DNA from: Nomia melanderi
Lineage: Eukaryota; Arthropoda; Insecta; Hymenoptera; Halictidae
NCBI RefSeq assembly: GCF_051020985.1
Contig: NC_135010.1
Span: 5,392,001 to 5,456,000 of the forward strand
DNA length: 64,000 nt
Direction of reading: 5' to 3'
Position 1 is the stretch's first letter. Each line of letters starts with the position of its first letter. This document shows positions 1 through 12,274 of the stretch, piece by piece. The notes below the pieces were generated by a model. The model was not told the origin of the DNA, searched no databases, and worked only from the letters and a program-made list of their open reading frames with translations. Made by a program: the position numbers and the translations under genes.

Positions 1-1149
1 TGAAACGTGATTTCAAATTTACGAATTCACGGTGTAAAAAATAATCGATAGGAATATTCATAGCACTTGCTAATATTTTATCCAGTTTTACGTAACTGAG
101 ATATTATTCTTCGTAGAAATAGATCGAATATGGAAAGTAATGTTCAATTATTGATGAAATATTCCCTGTACCGGATTCATTTATTTAAGAAATATGCAAA
201 CATGAATGAAAATAATGATTTTTAGAAGACATCAGTGGAATTTAATACCAATTATTAACAATGATTTACTGTTTAAAGAAGTTATTTTAATTCATGATTA
301 CATATTTATATATTTATACATGGTTACATGGTTATATATTTTCCCAGGACCTTTGATTCTTCAAAACGGTGGAGGGATCAGTGGCCGAAAATTTCGCACT
401 CCACGGTGTTCGCTATTTTTTGCCACTTAAAAGGAGTTCTACGGCTTAGTCGTCCATCGTGTTCATCTGGTTTGCCTCGTGGTAACTACTTTCTCTTTGA
501 CAATTCAAAATAAAGGTAAAAAAATAGCAGGCCAATCTAATTTTGGACGCACAAAAGGCATCGACCGCTGCTCCATTTGCCATTTTAAAAAACCAGGCGA
601 CAACAGAATTCTTACAGTTACTGTGAGAAGTATAATGTTTCAAAAGAAACTATTTGAAATAATCAACAATTAAAAGTATCAATATCTTGGAAAACGAAGA
701 AGTAGTAACGAAGAAATAGCAACATCGTTTTTTCATTTGTAATTTAATCAAATTGCTTATAGGCAAAGTAAGTTTCTCTTTTTTTACATAAACGACCACA
801 GTTTAATGTAATAAGGTTTAATACAACAATAACGTTATTATTATATAATTATGTAACAATTTTATGTGACAAATTTTTATAAAATTATAAAATTATATTA
901 TTATCATTATTATTATTACAAAAAAAGAAAGTTATTGTATTATATACATAACATTATTAATATTATTATAATTATCATAATAATGATTTAATAATTACGC
1001 GAACACTCGTAATAAAGAACGCGCAAAGACTCTTAACAAATTGGAATTTAAAACTTCTAATCATGAACTAATGGGCATACGTTGCATTCAATGGAACGAG
1101 ATGATCACACGATACGTAATCATCTTCTGGTTCAATTGCAAACTTTTTA

Positions 1150-1420
1150 ATTACAAGGCTCCCGAGTACGCCGCGGAGCCGTTCAAACACGACGTCGAGA
1201 TGACAAGACCCAACACGCAACAGCCATCGATTTTCAGATAATAACCGCGACCAGAAATTTCCCACCGTGTCGCAACGGTCGCAATTTACGACACGAGCGT
1301 CAGGTTTGCCGCCGATCGGGATTAATTATTCACGAGGCCGGGCATTTTACCTGGTGCGGTGTCGATCTAGTTTCGCTACCGCGCCCGATGACGTGTAATT
1401 AACGGTGAACAAAGGATAGA
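1150..1420. other. GC-rich island with homeodomain-like TAATTA cores
   Basis: A sharp rise in G+C and CpG within AT-rich surroundings. It contains ATTAATTATTC-type and GTAATTAACGG motifs, the kind of core bound by homeodomain proteins. No splice-framed open reading frame is convincing on either strand. It may be a conserved cis-regulatory module; that is inference from composition only. Confidence 0.35.
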
Positions 1421-1483
1421 AAACAGTCGTGTAAAAAGCTAGCGTAGCTTTCGGGTTCCACGCCATTGAATGCAGATCCGGGC

Positions 1484-2190
1484 GTAAGTTATTTAAAACG
1501 TGCAATAGAAAATCTCGCTATAATCGGCATTAATTAGAATTTAACGAATTTCCATCGTTACGATTGATAAATTGAGATTATTAATTATTTCATTCCTGTA
1601 CATGGATCTTTGTAATTGAATGCTATTATTGAATATGATTTAATGATAGACCCTGTTAAAAAATGTAACGAAACAAGTCTTATCTCTGGCCATCGTTATT
1701 TCATTTGGAATTACATAATTAATTTGGAATTTGAGCGTAAATTATTTGAAACGTGCAATAGAAAATCTCGCTGTAATAGGCATTAATAAAAATTTAACGA
1801 ATTTCAAAGACAAATGGGGTTCGTGAATTATTTTATTTCTGTACAAGGATTTTTGGAATTTAAGATTCTTATTGAATATGGTAGTAGAATAGTAGAAGAT
1901 ATTAAAACATTTAACGAAACGATTCGTATCTCTAATTACTCTTATTTAATTTGAAATTTGAGCGTAAATTATTTAGTATATGTAATGGCAAATTGTTCTA
2001 TACGTTTGATACTACTTAACATTGAACAAATTTCCACTGTCGTAATTGATAATGGGGATCATTAATTTTATGTACGCATAAGGAATAAAATTGTTTGCAT
2101 ATTGAATGTAGATGCTCTAAAAAAAAGATGGGCGGGACGATTTGTATCTCTCATCAGTCTTGCTTAATTTAAGATCCATATTTAAACTTT
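1484..2190. repeat. Three degenerate tandem copies of a ~230-250 bp unit
   Basis: Units start at about 1484, 1737 and 1964, each opening with a GTAAATTATTT-like motif. The first two share the following AACGTGCAATAGAAAATCTC. Each unit later has a 'TTAACGAATTT'-like stretch and a 'CGTATCTCT'-like stretch and ends at 'TTTGAGC' or similar. The third copy is the most diverged. No coding potential is seen. Confidence 0.6.
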
Positions 2191-2989
2191 TATCAATCGT
2201 TTATTATCCTTTCGGGTTTTTATACTTCATATTAAATTAAACGATAAAAATATCATTTCATCAGCGGCTGGACTATAAAAATTTAAATGTTATTAGTCGT
2301 CAACGTAAATAAAAAGAAGAACACGTTGCAGATAAGACGAAACCATTGCTCTGCTACGGATGATATAAGAATTACATCATTTAACCAATTAATTTATATT
2401 TCGTTTAATTTTCATGAGTGACTGAAATGCAATTCATAATGATTTACATTTCTTCGTATAAAAAAGCCAAGAAAAAACAAGGTATCAATTTATAGTACCA
2501 ACGAAATTATTTTACTCAATAATCTCTTACATTTTTTTCAATAAAAAATCTCCCTGCTATATTCACCTATACAAATAAAACTATCCACATGTGAAACTAA
2601 AATTCATACCAAAATGATGAAAACTATATCGCAAAAGGAAAATACATATAAACATTCCAGACGAAATACAAAAATAAAAAAATCTCTGTGTTCCTCTACT
2701 TAGAAACATTAAATTCACCAAAAGATGTGATCGAACCTTTAATCGAAGTTCAAACGGAAATTTCACTGCGTTAAATGAATCTACATTTAATTATTTTATG
2801 CGCGTATTTTATTCTGTTGTTTTCGATTATTTACAATATTTATTAGCACATTAAAACATAAATCCCACATAGAAAAATAAAACGATACTTTCTGGCCAAC
2901 CTAATACAAACGACCGAGTAGAAAGTCCGCACACAACTATTTTAAGCCAAATCCATTCGAGTACTTATTAATGAAAATGAAATAGCACT

Positions 2990-3410
2990 CGCCGACGGGT
3001 TTTGAAAATTTGAACCGGCAAGCCAGAAGATGTGGAAGAAGCTCCGGTCGCATTGGTACGCAGCGAGAAACCGAGGAACACGGCCCTCGCCGCTGAATTT
3101 TTCACGGTGCGCGGCCGAGCCCTCGCGGGCGTTAATAAAAGTCGTAAACACTTGGTCGCGAAGTGCATCCATTATCCGTGTTTAATACCATACCGGCCAG
3201 CCGTGAAAAGATATTGAAATCGACAGTCCCCGGATACGGTGTAATGGACGCTTAAGAGCGCACCGAAATTGCAGGTTAAGCGAGATCGGTCCTGCCAGTG
3301 ATTTATTGCCGCCGCCATGTTTTTCGGCACTTTTACAGCCTTTAGCAGGGACGTGTGACGTCTGTATTGTGATCAGGGAACGCTGGAGTTGCTGGCCACG
3401 TTTATGCATA
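2990..3410. other. GC-rich island, non-coding
   Basis: CpG-rich block with short overlapping open frames on both strands, none above 76 codons and none recognisable. It is flanked on both sides by AT-rich DNA. Possible regulatory element or untranslated exon; nothing in the sequence decides between these. Confidence 0.3.
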
Positions 3411-4951
3411 TTCGCATTCCTTTTTGCGACTGATTTATGTAAACAGAAATTACGCGGGAAATTATTGTAAGAAATAATAGTTTCGGTTATTCGTATGTTA
3501 ACTGGGGAATAAGAGGTATCACTGTTTGTAGTATATCTTCATGTTTTTTATTGATCTTCGCAGTTTTCTTTTGTTGATTGTAAAACTTTAACGAGTCTTG
3601 TGTTTAATTGTTGATATTTACGGATCATTTAATAATATTCTAATTATAGTATCTTAAGTTAGTTGTAAGATACATTTGGTATGGTAATTGAGTAAAAGTA
3701 TTGTTAAAAGATTTTTGAGATTTTTTAATTAAATAATTTAATAATTGTATTTATGATTAAGTAATAGTAAACAATCGGTTGCACTGAATTTTATAAAATG
3801 AAGTTTTTTCAGTAGAACAAAGAGTGATCTATTGTTATAAGATTATAATCTAAGATCGTTGCTATTGCTGAAAGGCGTTTTTCGATGTTTTAAAATTTCC
3901 AAAGGATTATTTTTGCAATGCTATTTGCATCATAATGAAACTTTATGTATCACATTTTCATAAAGGGCCCAAAGTGGAATATCCAGATAATAAAAAAACG
4001 GTTGCAACGTCGATTGTATAATTGATGATTGAGAACAGCTGAAATAAAACGTTGATATTCCGAGGATAGTCACAATTTTTCACTGTGTAATTCGAGACTC
4101 CTCGTACTATGCTATTCGAGGAATGCCTGTACCGGTGTATTTTATTAGCGTTCGATCCCATTTCTACAATTTCGTACAATAAACTTTACAATTTCGTTGT
4201 CTGTGCACACTTTAGTGCGAAAGACTTTAGTCTCGCGAAGTCAGAGCTAACTGTAATCGGAGATTTGAAACTTTGCGGTTAGCCTTCTAATTCAGGAATG
4301 CTTACCTCCAATAAGGTGATTAACTCCGCTTTTGCAAATGTTTCAAGTTTTAGAGATAAATTAATACCCCAATAATGCAGTAATTTAATTTACATATTCT
4401 ACATATTAAGTATATATAATTTTATATAATTTATATATTTATATATTATAAATTGACACTCTAGTAATTCGATTATCACATTATTAAATTATTGATACAA
4501 TTTCATTAATTTCTTTATTTCATGAACCATTCAATTACTTGCAATCATTAGAATCTTAAATTATAGATACAATCTTGTTGATTCCTTCAACTTTTATTTC
4601 ATTATTGAATTACTCATAATCACTATATCATTAAATTATTAACACAATTTTACGAACTCCATCAACTTAAGCATCATCTTCAGTTTTACTAACCGAACGT
4701 CTCAATTTTGACTAAAACAAATCTAATCAAGCCTTCAATCTTTCCGAAACACGTCAAAACAACGCATCTCCGAAGCTAATACTTCAATTGCCGTGCATCC
4801 ACACCGTCTCAGTTTCAATCGCCTCGAAGCTTATAAATCGCTATCACGTTTCAGATAAGATGTGGCTCGTCACAAAAATCGCCGGCATCAATTACAAACG
4901 GATCGCAAGAAAACGAAAAGAAAGCTGCCCGTTCCCTCCTGCTTCCTCCCC

Positions 4952-5038
4952 GCTGTCTGTAGGATCCTGCGCTGTGCAAGTGCTCATCCGGTATAATTAA
5001 GCACCCACGTGCGCGAGAAGACATCGAAACTGGGTCTT
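4952..5038 (+). repeat. Copy 1 of a duplicated ~90 bp GC-rich element
   Basis: This segment matches 5785-5877. The shared core includes CCGGTATAATTAAGCACC, then ACGTGCGCGAGA and CATCGAAACTGGGTCTT, with a few substitutions between copies. The copies are direct and about 833 bp apart. Conservation of the core beyond the flanks suggests either a recent local duplication or a constrained element. Confidence 0.7.
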
Positions 5039-5784
5039 ATTATCAATGCTACTAATGTGTCAGGCGTAATATTGTTAGTATATTATTTATTTATTAAATC
5101 ATCCCATCAGCCACGTCGTTTCTTATAAATATTTCTAATGGAAATCTACAGAATTTTTTCGAAAATAGCATCAAAAAATTAATTGGAAAATTGGCAAAAG
5201 TCACATGTAAGGGATGATCAATACGACGACAGTTAAAGAAAACAGTTAAAGTATTAATTTTTTACACTAAAGTGACAAAGAAACATACAAATCTGAAGAC
5301 CTTAATAATAATTGCATGACAGAAAAGCTTGAGTCTCTAATTACCCTCTTCCCGTATAATTATAATATCGCGTCAGATTCATATGAATATTCTAATCTGA
5401 ATACTATTTAATTGTTTCCAGTCAGACTGAAACACAATTCTCTACTATTAGTATTTATGCGTAATAAATATATAAATTTCATTTCTTTCTAACCAATGAT
5501 TATCCTATATTGACCTTTACAATCGCAAATTTAACTGACAACTATCGAATCTGTTACGAATACTTAGATTTTCAAACGACGCAAGCTTAACTGACTGACA
5601 TGCTTTAAAAAAATCTAATGTTATCAGTATTCACCAAAAAAAATGTAAAATAACGCAGAACTACGTTGCCAGTCTTGTATCCGTTAACAGCCATCCGGCA
5701 AATAAACTAGTAAGTACCATAATAAAAATCCAAATCACCTTTCGTCCTAACAAATTATTTAGAAGAAAGAAAAAAACGTTAAAA

Positions 5785-5877
5785 CTGTCCGTGTCCGTCG
5801 GCTCCTGCGCCCGTCCAAGTGCTCCTCCGGTATAATTAAGCACCGACGTGCGCGAGAGGACATCGAAACTGGGTCTT
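5785..5877 (+). repeat. Copy 2 of a duplicated ~90 bp GC-rich element
   Basis: Direct repeat of 4952-5038. This copy lies at the left edge of a larger GC-rich island that runs to about 6350. It contains the same TATAATTAAGCACC core followed by a CpG-rich ACGTGCGCGAG segment. Confidence 0.7.
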
Positions 5878-6000
5878 GTCAAGGAAGTGGTTTATGCGTT
5901 GCACGTGCACCGCACGCCGCGCGTCCCATTAATACATACGCGCCTTATGAATACGATATCCCCGGGACACACTAGAATTTCGACTCGTCAAAGGAAACCC

Positions 6001-6066
6001 GTCGAGAGGAGAGAGAAAGAAAAAGAAAGAAAGAGAGAGAGAGGGAGGGAGAAAGAGAGAAGGAGA
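6001..6066 (+). repeat. Purine-rich GA/GAAA microsatellite
   Basis: About 65 bases almost entirely of A and G on the plus strand, with runs of GAGA, GAAA and GGGA. It lies inside the GC-rich island at 5.77-6.35 kb. Such polypurine tracts are length-variable; no coding role is seen. Confidence 0.8.
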
Positions 6067-7471
6067 ATTCCATGGGAAACTGGGCCCGTGGCGGCCGGGC
6101 CCAAGGATGTGGATATTTAAAGTGCTTCCCGGCCGATAATTAAACCCTTTGACGCTTTAATGGCGCCGGGGTTCGTCGATTCCGAGCGCGAATGAAAATA
6201 AAACCGAACATGCGTGACAACCGTTTTGGTCACGATACAACGCTCGTAATATAGTTGTTACAAGTTTCGTCGGACGGAGGTGTCCGCATCGCGTGTGGAC
6301 CGAAAGGAGAGACTGGGAATTATCGTGCTTGCGTATGGGGCTGGACGAAAGCATCTCTCTGAGTTTCGTGGTGAAATGTTGTGAATGGTACGTTTCCTGA
6401 TCTAATTTTTATTGAGGATTATTGGCTTTTTTGGGTTTGGTGTTGAAATGTAATGGGATTCATTATGGTTCAGTAAATGATTCCAAGTTGTCTAAGATTT
6501 GTATATTTCATTTTTCCAAAGTATATAATATTTTGGACATACTGTACAAACTATCGATATATATATATTTTGTATATGGAACTATAATAATTAACGTTGA
6601 ATGATATAGTCACTGATGACTAACCGAATCACTTAAAAGTATTTACAGTATGAAAACTGATTGCTGCTAAATAAAAGTATTCAATAATATAAATAACTAA
6701 ATAACAGTATAAGTAAAGATTGGGATATCAAATAATAAATGGTTCTTCCTATTCATCTTCACTGCGAAAGAGGAAATGATATTACAGTAATACACTTACA
6801 CCCAACATCTTTCGCATTCAACTCCACCATAACGTCCACAATAATGCAAGCGACATCAGACTCACATACAACGTGAATCCCTCTAGATCGTAATTATTCA
6901 ATTATGTCCACTGTCAAAATATCATTCGGCTAACAAGACAAAGAGCTAAATCCTATCGTGACGCGAGTGGCCTTCAAACAAGATAACCCGAAAACCCGCT
7001 CAACGGTTCGCCTCCTCATTTAATAATAATAATCGTAGCGGTAATAACGATCATAACCCGTGATTAAAAACCCATGAAAGGATCAATCGGGCCACGTAAC
7101 CGGCCACCGAAACAAATAATAATAATAATGACGCGTCTTTATTGCGCGGCTAAATACAGTAATATTAAAAGACTGACTGCACAAGAGGGGCCAAATAAAA
7201 TGAGCGTATTTACGACGATCATGTGCCACGTATTGTAGTGTAAAGAACAGCATTCGAGAGAGTACGCCGCCATTAAATCTTACCTGCAATTAAGAAATAA
7301 AGAGGACCATCTCTCCCTCCCTGCTAAGGGATGCAGCGAGAGGAAGGGTACAGTAGCGGTACTGATCGAGTGATGCAGGAGAAGGTAATGAACAGTAAAC
7401 AAGCCAACAAAATTGTATATGTCGTTGCCTTTCGTATACCGGGAACGGGACAGGTTAGAGACAGTTCATAG

Positions 7472-7680
7472 CGTAACCCTTTGCACTCGAAAGTCTTTTC
7501 ACTAGAAATATTTATTATTTCCTGATGGAATGTCGATGACACTTCGTATGACCGATATATAGAGAAACTGTGCGTAAATTGAGTAATTAACCTTTTGTAC
7601 TCGAAAGTCTTTTCACTACGGACATTCGAAACTCCTCGTTGAGATGTAGACGTTATTGTTTAAAACTAATGAAAGAAAAA
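7472..7680. repeat. Two adjacent copies or fragments of a TTAACCCTTTGCACTCGA MITE end
   Basis: A 'TAACCCTTTGCACTCGAAAG' end begins near 7472 and an almost identical 'TTAACCTTTTGTACTCGAAA' end near 7588. Both are followed by 'TCTTTTCACTA'. They match the ends of elements at 21646, 23217 and 37441. They look like an internally duplicated or tandemly inserted short inverted-repeat element. Confidence 0.55.
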
Positions 7681-7833
7681 AATATAAATCATATGTTATA
7701 GGAAATTTAATCTTGAATGTTAAACTTTCGAATTTTCATAGGATCAGATAAATGGTGGATGATCGAAAGCGAATAATTTATCTACTAGAGAAAAAAAAAG
7801 AATTATATGTTTGTCCTTCGTCTGCGTTTACTC

Positions 7834-7925
7834 CGTCCATGTACCAAGCATGAATGAATCACGCTAGGGGATACCCCTTTGATAAAAAAAACCGGTGAGA
7901 AGGGTGTATACAATCGCAGTTACAT
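7834..7925 (+). repeat. Copy 1 of a local ~95 bp duplication
   Basis: Shares TCCATGTA, then ACCAAGCA, then GAATCACGCT, GGGGA and ACCC with 8157-8255, in the same order and spacing apart from small indels. The copies are direct and about 323 bp apart, at the left edge of the GC island that starts near 8170. Confidence 0.6.
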
Positions 7926-8156
7926 TCGCTAACGTTTGTTAGAATTGTCTGAATGTTTCAAAACATGGCGAATTTATAAAACAACTTTATGAAATGACTA
8001 AAGGAATTAGAATTTTAAAAAGGGATTAGACAGAAATAACAAAGATGATTAACATTAAGGCGTGGATAGATGAGAATGACAGATTGTAAACCAGGACCAT
8101 TTAATAAATAAAAGAAAAATATAAAGAAATTTCACGGTCAACAGAGAAAAACTGTA

Positions 8157-8255
8157 TCCATGTAAGTACCAAGCAGAGTGAATCACGCTGGGGAACACCC
8201 TGTAGATCGGAGGGAACCAGCGAAAAGGGAGACAGGGTCAATAACGGTCGCCGCT
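8157..8255 (+). repeat. Copy 2 of a local ~95 bp duplication
   Basis: Direct repeat of 7834-7925. It overlaps the beginning of the GC-rich island and of an open frame starting at 8178. Because the frame's start lies inside a repeated non-coding segment, the frame itself is not good evidence of a gene. Confidence 0.6.
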
Positions 8256-8900
8256 GGATTTCGAGGTGGACGGAAACGAAATCCCGGGGCAGCCGGATTT
8301 ACCGTTAGACCGACGTCTAAGCGTGGAAGCGAGCGAAGCACGTGTCCGTCGCCGATCGCGATCGTTCGCCGACACGGCCCCGTGTGCACTTGCCGCGAAA
8401 AAGGAGGAAGGAAAGTGAAAGTATCGGGGAGAGAAACCTTAACAATGTTTCCACGTTTACCGAGACTGTCAAGGTTGCCCGATCAACTTGCCGAGGCTCC
8501 GTTAGAATTTTATCCATCGCCGATCGTTGCGCGCAGCTCGCCCGGTTTTTTTACGATCCGGGCGAGAGATCGCGCTCGCGGAATCGTTCCCTGAAAATAT
8601 GCCGACAAGACTGTCCGTTGTTAGATATTTACCCGTGAAGGGACCGGTAACCCAGAAATCGGTATCGAGCAAAAACTAAGGGGAATGATGTCACGCGCGT
8701 TCACGGTGTAGCTGGAAACGTAGCCGACACGACGAGTAAATAAAATCTGTTCCTAATCTTGTGTTACCCGGCGCGCGAGTAACGTTAAAGTAAGAAGCAC
8801 ACATGAACGTTCTTCGTGATCAATCTTCGTGTTCTTGAGTCGCCATCTATTTTGCGCTCGGGTATTTCTAATTATAAATCGAGAGGAAGCGAGCGGTTAG
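8170..8900. other. Large GC/CpG-rich island
   Basis: Strongly CpG-rich, with palindromic GCGATCGC-like segments and a 138-codon open frame (8178-8594) plus frames on the other strand. The predicted peptides are arginine/serine/proline-rich and match no family I know. The absence of a splice-consistent continuation argues against coding. Likely a regulatory island or an untranslated exon. Confidence 0.35.
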
Positions 8901-9029
8901 AAGAAAAGTCGACTTGGTTTTCTGGGTATCATTCTGAAAAGAGCGTGGACTCCTTAGATACTATTTATCAATGTTGCGTAGCGTAGAGAATTTTCATTTT
9001 TAGCTACTGTAATTATTGACAATATGATA

Positions 9030-9261
9030 TACTGCCGATCAAAAGTTTGGGACCACTTGATATGTAACGTCATAAATTAAAAATTGTATATCTTATAAAT
9101 ATGTGGAATAAAATAAAAATTATACGTTTTTATATTTGACTAATACACGCATGACCATGTTTTTTTATCATACACAAAAGCTCTACAATAAAAGTTGTCT
9201 ACAAAACATGGATATTTTTCTTCTATCCGATGGATTGGAGCCAAACTTTTAACCGGTAGTG
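9030..9261. mobile_element. Tc1/mariner-type MITE, 232 bp, TA target duplication
   Basis: Imperfect terminal inverted repeats about 25 bp long: the left end reads TACTGCCGATCAAAAGTTTG and the complement of the right end reads CACTACCGGTTAAAAGTTTG. TA dinucleotides flank both ends (9028-9029 and 9262-9263). The 'AAAAGTTTGG' block is characteristic of Tc1-like ends. The interior is AT-rich with no transposase frame, so this is a non-autonomous element. Confidence 0.8.
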
Positions 9262-10482
9262 TATATGGATGAAAAGTAAATGATCAGTTTGCATGTATTC
9301 TAGCTTGGGTTTGTCTAAGTCAATTTATTTAGCAATTTCTCTAAAAATCATCTGTTCCTTTTCAATAATTGTGAAAGAAGAGACTCGATACTTAAGAACT
9401 AAAGTTTAAATTATAATAAATGCTATTACAATTTCATTTTCTGTGAATTTTATGACAATGTAATAAAAGGATTTGTAGATGAATACATAAGGCAATTAAA
9501 AAACAGCAGAAGATATATTATAAACGAAGTTTATATCAGTTTTTTCAGGTGTAAAATAGTAAATATGAAAAACTGAAATTTTTCTATGTCGCGTTGCGAA
9601 TGAGATGTTTACACTTTTGTAACTAAAAAATTACAATTTTAATGAATATTTCAATTCATGTTATTGACAATTTCGTTTACGCTTTGTATAGGTATTTCTT
9701 AACTAAAATGGACGCGACACTAATATATATTGTTGCAAGATTCTGTTTTCCCATCAGTTGAATCAGTGTTACCTTAAGTTTGTCGCATCATCACCATTAT
9801 GCATATGAGTACAGTGAAACAACAAAAGAGGAGCTCAGGAGAATCATTACATCTTTTCTGCCGAGAAAATGCAATTTCCGTAATACAAGGACAATGGAAG
9901 CGGAATATGCCGCGCTGTTGCCGCGTACTATATCGAACAAATAGCTAATTTGTAGGTTATTAATAAATAAAACTAAGAAATGCTGTAAAAGAAAAGCGCA
10001 ATATTTTTAATACTATGTAATTATTAATTATATACTGTAATTATAATATCTACTTAATATCACTACAATATCGAACTACCTGGAATCTAATTCACATAAG
10101 TGAATTACAGACAGGCTCTACACCATTAAAAATGTCACCAATTCGTAAAAATCTCGCTAAAAACATTCTCGACAAACAAATATTAAATCTACCTGATAAT
10201 TCTGTGCAATAATGTCGTCCTAAGTTTCCAAAGATGAATGATTCTACAGAAATGGAATCCACAAATTATCATCACTTTGAGAAGAGGTTAGTAGGAACGA
10301 TAAAAATTCTATCGTACAGTAAATATTAATAAATGTATTATATCCTTTTAATCAAAAAACGGACAGAACTTTTCGTTAGACCTACAATGGAACCTCTTAT
10401 GACACGATTTAAAAAATCATCGAGAAATGATTACAAAAGTAATATGTCCAACAAGAAACTGCTACAGACAGACGGCCCTATC

Positions 10483-10708
10483 TTAACACTTAAACTAGCG
10501 AGCAGTTAAATAACTTTTTGAAACTCCTCTATAGAAACTTCAAGAGTGCATCCATTGAGACTTTAATTATTTTATAATCCAGTTCGCGTATTGCTAAATC
10601 AATTTCTTTAATAATTCCTCAGAGAAACACCTGTTATCTTTTTAATAATTTCAAAATAAGGAAGTCAGGAATTGGTCATTTTGACCCGTCTGGTAATTTC
10701 AGTGTTAA
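10483..10708. mobile_element. TTAA-flanked MITE, family with TTAACACT ends
   Basis: Left end TTAACACTTAAACTAGCGAG; the complement of the right end is TTAACACTGAAATTACCAGA. It is about 226 bp, has no coding capacity, and is similar along its length to 16013-16213 and more weakly to 34395-34619. TTAA at both ends is typical of piggyBac-type target duplication (family knowledge); no transposase is visible nearby. Confidence 0.75.
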
Positions 10709-10839
10709 TACAAGTTGGACCACTATCCAAAATAAGAATCTCACACCAAACTACAAATGAAAGCCTGTGACACGAAATATTTGAATCCCCTATAAAGGGG
10801 GTTCCACTGTAAATTCAAATCGCTTGAACGGGACATCAA

Positions 10840-11560
10840 ACGTAACGAGGGACAACTCTTCGTATCCCTAGACAAGGATAAGGGGTCGTGGGTACAAGTA
10901 AACCCGATCGATCGTCGATGCGATCACCGGAGATGACCTTCGGTCGCGGCTTCCTCGACAGCGTGAAAACCTCGATGTTCCGCGGCTGTCGACTAGAGGA
11001 CGAAAAGAAGCAGAACATGGCAGACGCGCTCGGCGATCGATCGATCGATCGCGCGCGCGATCGGCGGAGGAAGATTCCGCGGCAGGCGCAATACCGTTCG
11101 AGAAACGATCGGACTGGTTGGTCGGGTTCGAGGAAGCACGTCGAATCTCTCACGGATCTTGGGTTTGCTCATCTTTCGCCGGGATCGAGGCCTGCGTCAA
11201 GGACTGCCAGACACACCGGGGGACTCGACTCGGATGATCCGAGCCGGTGCGGTGTTGGGTGCAGGCAAACGGGGAACCCGTTCACAGGCCGTGCACGCCG
11301 CGTCCGTGTGCCCGTTCGCTTGTATCGGCGCGTGACGCAACCAGATGCCAGATTCTGCCGGAGGATCGGGTTCTGCGGACGCTACCGGCTAACGGTTGCC
11401 TCCGCCGCGCGTTTACCGGGACCTCGGCAGCCTCCAATGACGTCAGACCGCCAGTGAATGGGAGCCACAGGCAAACGGAGCTATGGTTCCGATCGCGGCC
11501 GTTTGGAGGCGCAACTTGCTGGGCATGGTTGATTTATTGTTCGTCGATCAACGCGCTGTT
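10840..11560. other. Largest GC-rich island of the window, with a CGATCGATCG tract
   Basis: CpG-dense block of about 700 bases with a run of alternating CGAT near 11,035-11,060. It contains overlapping long open frames on the plus strand (10888-11457, 189 codons; 11247-11636, 129 codons) and one on the minus strand (10836-11153). Frames open on both strands over the same bases are what high G+C produces by chance. None encodes a domain I recognise. Possible promoter island or conserved regulatory region. Confidence 0.35.
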
Positions 11561-11576
11561 TGCCAATTCGGGTATA

Positions 11577-11830
11577 TTAACCCTTTGCCCTACGATTTAT
11601 TTCTTAGCTATGACTGGTGCAACTACTTTATCGTGAATAATTTATTAGGGAAAGGCACTGTTTTTATGCTTATTCTATTTCCACGTTTACTTCGAAGGTT
11701 CATGATTAGTAATAGAAAAGTCATATTTAGTTTAGATTTAAAAAATATAAATAACACTTAGATTTCACTCAAATTCAGTTTGAAATTTTCGTCGCGAGTC
11801 TGATACGATATTATAGGAGAAGGGGTTTAA
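11577..11830 (-). mobile_element. TTAA MITE (TTAACCCTTTGCCCTAC family), reverse orientation
   Basis: Its left end is TTAACCCTTTGCCCTACG. The right end, read on the minus strand, is TTAAACCCC then TATAATATCGTATCAGACTC, which matches the opposite end of the elements at 30083 and 21807. It abuts the next element head to head. Confidence 0.65.
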
Positions 11831-12079
11831 TCAGTCGTCCTACAATATCGTGTCAGACTCATCGTGAAGATTTCAACTGGAATTTAACAAACTTAAATAT
11901 TATTCAATTTGTTTAAGTGACAATTACATATTATTCCTCTGTTACTAATGATTATACCTTAGAGTACATGTTGATATAGAATAAGACTGAAATTTTCCCT
12001 TATTTTCAATAAATTATGAATAACCAAGTAGTTAGACTGATTACAGTTCAGAAAGAAACCATATGGCAAAGGGTTACCC
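11827..12079 (+). mobile_element. TTAA MITE, forward orientation, adjoining the previous copy
   Basis: Begins TTTAATCAGTCGTCCTACAA and ends CAAAGGGTTAC. The interior has TCAGACTCATCGTGAAGATT and AATAAATTATGAATAACCAA, both recognisable in the copies at 21807-22053 and 30083-30519. It forms a head-to-head inverted pair with 11577-11830, giving an inverted repeat of about 45 bp around 11,783-11,873. Confidence 0.65.
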
Positions 12080-12274
12080 CTTCGAGGACGAATATCGTCA
12101 CTTTGGCAACGTCAAGCTTTCATATTTAGAATACGAAGTTGTGAACAGTTGATTTGTTCAAATAACAAGAGATCGGTGATTAATTTTCTTTTTTTCCTGC
12201 AAAGACTTCGGTCTACAATTTAACTTCCCCTGTGAAACGTTTTCAACCCTCAAAATATTCTCGTCTGCAAAAAA

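Noticed and set aside
8178..8594. 138-codon plus-strand open frame as a gene
   Set aside because: Its start falls in a locally duplicated non-coding segment; GC-rich composition explains the open frame and no family is recognisable.
10888..11457. 189-codon plus-strand open frame as a gene
   Set aside because: Lies in a CpG-rich island where stops are rare, overlaps an open frame on the opposite strand, and encodes low-complexity R/S-rich sequence with no domain or splice partner.
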